Origin: CAYFLR01 sp964343805
GTDB lineage: Bacteria > Bdellovibrionota_B > Oligoflexia > CAYFLR01
Assembly (NCBI GenBank): GCA_964343805.1
Contig: CAYFLR010000010.1
Location: 62,001-126,000 of the forward strand
Length of the DNA stretch: 64,000 nucleotides
Reading direction: 5' to 3'
The notes under the pieces are model-generated. The model was not told where the DNA came from, did no database searches, and saw nothing but the letters and a program-made list of their open reading frames with translations. A program made the position numbers and the translations under genes. Below, piece by piece: positions 63,002 through 64,000 of the stretch (the stretch's first letter is position 1; each line of letters opens with the position of its first letter).

Positions 63002-64000
63002 TCAATCATCTACATTGAGTTTAAAAAACTGAGATTGATAGCTTTTATCTCCCACTACTTCTTCTGCGGGAGCATTATGAGTAAACATACCAAGTATATA
63101 GCCATCTGCGGTTATTTCCCTGTGACCGGTGAGATTCCATCCCGAGTTTTGGTAAATTCCTGAATTAGAGATGCCATAATCATACCAGGTACTGCCTTGA
63201 TCGTTACTTGCTATAACCACAATATTCTGCTGACCTGGATTTTTGCCCACAGCAAAAAGCCTTCCCTTTTTTCCATGTCTTTTGTCCATTACAAAGAAGC
63301 TACTATTAGAATAAATAGATAAATTCTCTCCTCCAAAATGAGGTGAATGGTAAGCCTCTCGCTCATTATTTTGCGGATTCATACGCATATAGCGTTGGAT
63401 ACTCGGACTCCATTGCCCCATATACATAAAGTGCACTTTACTATCAAAAGCGAGCATATCAGCGTTCCATACGATGACACTTCCTAATTCTTCTGCGAGA
63501 TTGACCATAGGTGCGGGTCCATGTTCATCAGTAATTATTGGAAGGGTTAATTGAGCTGCCACATTTCCTTCGCTCGCTGCTTGCCAAGAATTGCCACCAT
63601 CTTCAGAGAAAATATATCTAATTTCTCGATAGTCAGATCCTCCACTACTCGGAGTCGTTGTCCAACCTAAGTACACAGTTTCTCCATCCATGGATAAGTA
63701 AGGGTAATGTAGCCGCGCTTCTGTGCCATGACTGGTTACCTGAACATAGTCATGACTGCCATCGGACGGATTAATTCTATAAAACTTACCATCATAGTCA
63801 CAAAAATAGAGCCGATTTCTACTTTTATCAAAGGTGGCGCTATATTTTCCATATCCCAATCCGTCGGTAAGGGGTACTTTCAAAGGGTTTTGATGATCAC
63901 TGTTGGTGAATTTAATAAAAGAACTGCTATTAACCGCTAATATGTTTCCTTCAAGATCTAGTTCTAAGGCTGGGAGTTTTGATCTTTCAGCGCTATTATA
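63002..64000 (-). CDS. Asp-box (BNR/sialidase-like) beta-propeller protein, 5' truncated
   Basis: The frame is open from the window's right edge to the stop at 63002, giving the last 332 residues; the start lies outside. Asp-box motifs SEDGGNSW and SNDQGSTW, and repeated strands such as NRLYFCDYDGKFYRI and ETVYLGWTTT, indicate a beta-propeller as in sialidases, exo-glycosidases and many secreted binding proteins. The catalytic Arg triad of true sialidases was not identified. Probably exported. Converges with the large lipoprotein gene, with three bases between stops. Confidence 0.7.
   Translation of the reverse strand, partial: YNSAERSKLPALELDLEGNILAVNSSSFIKFTNSDHQNPLKVPLTDGLGYGKYSATFDKSRNRLYFCDYDGKFYRINPSDGSHDYVQVTSHGTEARLHYPYLSMDGETVYLGWTTTPSSGGSDYREIRYIFSEDGGNSWQAASEGNVAAQLTLPIITDEHGPAPMVNLAEELGSVIVWNADMLAFDSKVHFMYMGQWSPSIQRYMRMNPQNNEREAYHSPHFGGENLSIYSNSSFFVMDKRHGKKGRLFAVGKNPGQQNIVVIASNDQGSTWYDYGISNSGIYQNSGWNLTGHREITADGYILGMFTHNAPAEEVVGDKSYQSQFFKLNVDD

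Overview
The window looks like draft-assembly chromosome of a Gram-negative, flagellated, AT-rich bacterium. Outer-membrane genes (lpxC, kdsC, bamD, tonB, many lipoproteins), flagellar genes (fliD, fliS), CheY/CheZ-like proteins, c-di-GMP enzymes, and the combination of an Rsm22-like methyltransferase, DUF4416 and a DUF368 transporter fit Bdellovibrionota or a related former deltaproteobacterial lineage; this placement is inference. Four runs of N (11049-11058, 12028-12037, 17600-17622, 54258-54267) interrupt genes, and two further genes (lipoprotein at 1947-2505, mtaB at 26018-27279) carry apparent frameshifts, so short indel errors are likely. No tRNA, rRNA, CRISPR array, IS element or prophage was seen, and no stretch above 300 bases lacks a gene.

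Layout. 44-7167: a tightly coupled operon of five predicted lipoproteins, three of which share a cysteine framework, a glycine-rich hydrophobic segment and coiled coils; no known family was recognised. 7199-10183: two divergent CheZ-like phosphatases with CheY-docking-like tails and an HD-GYP c-di-GMP phosphodiesterase behind a sigma-28-like promoter. 10392-13116: ffh and a DUF1573 protein. 13294-18623: an envelope-type operon (large helical-repeat protein, Cys-rich protein, coiled-coil lipoprotein, LysM protein with an acidic tail). 18700-22899: dprA, smg-like, topA, rpoZ; a hairpin covers the ribosome-binding site of dprA. 22934-27279 (minus): mtaB, rnc, era, der. 27540-32811: a pseudo-receiver/GGDEF protein, mltD-like and tonB-like genes on the minus strand, bamD and a CheY. 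32959-38577: mtnP, PfkB kinase, TPR lipoprotein, rodZ, fliD, fliS.

38857-49654: lpxC, rpmF, plsX, fabD, fabG, acpP, fabF, glyA, nusB, an unknown gene, dxs and tlyA, a conserved envelope-lipid and housekeeping block without fabH. 49651-51992 (minus): a possible outer-membrane barrel, a small protein and a DUF368 (PopT) undecaprenyl-phosphate transporter. 52125-55093: kdsC, DUF4416, Rsm22-like methyltransferase and a Lys/Ala-tailed protein, followed by a repeat element. 55298-56503 (minus): serA. 56658-64000: secreted accessory proteins, namely an LRR protein, an FGE-fold protein, a very large lipoprotein with a PPP-type phosphatase domain, and a partial Asp-box propeller.

The main themes are cell-envelope biogenesis, motility/c-di-GMP signalling and a group of lineage-specific exported proteins. 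The best candidates for something undescribed are the five-lipoprotein operon, the tandem CheZ-like pair and the 1167-residue phosphatase-like lipoprotein.
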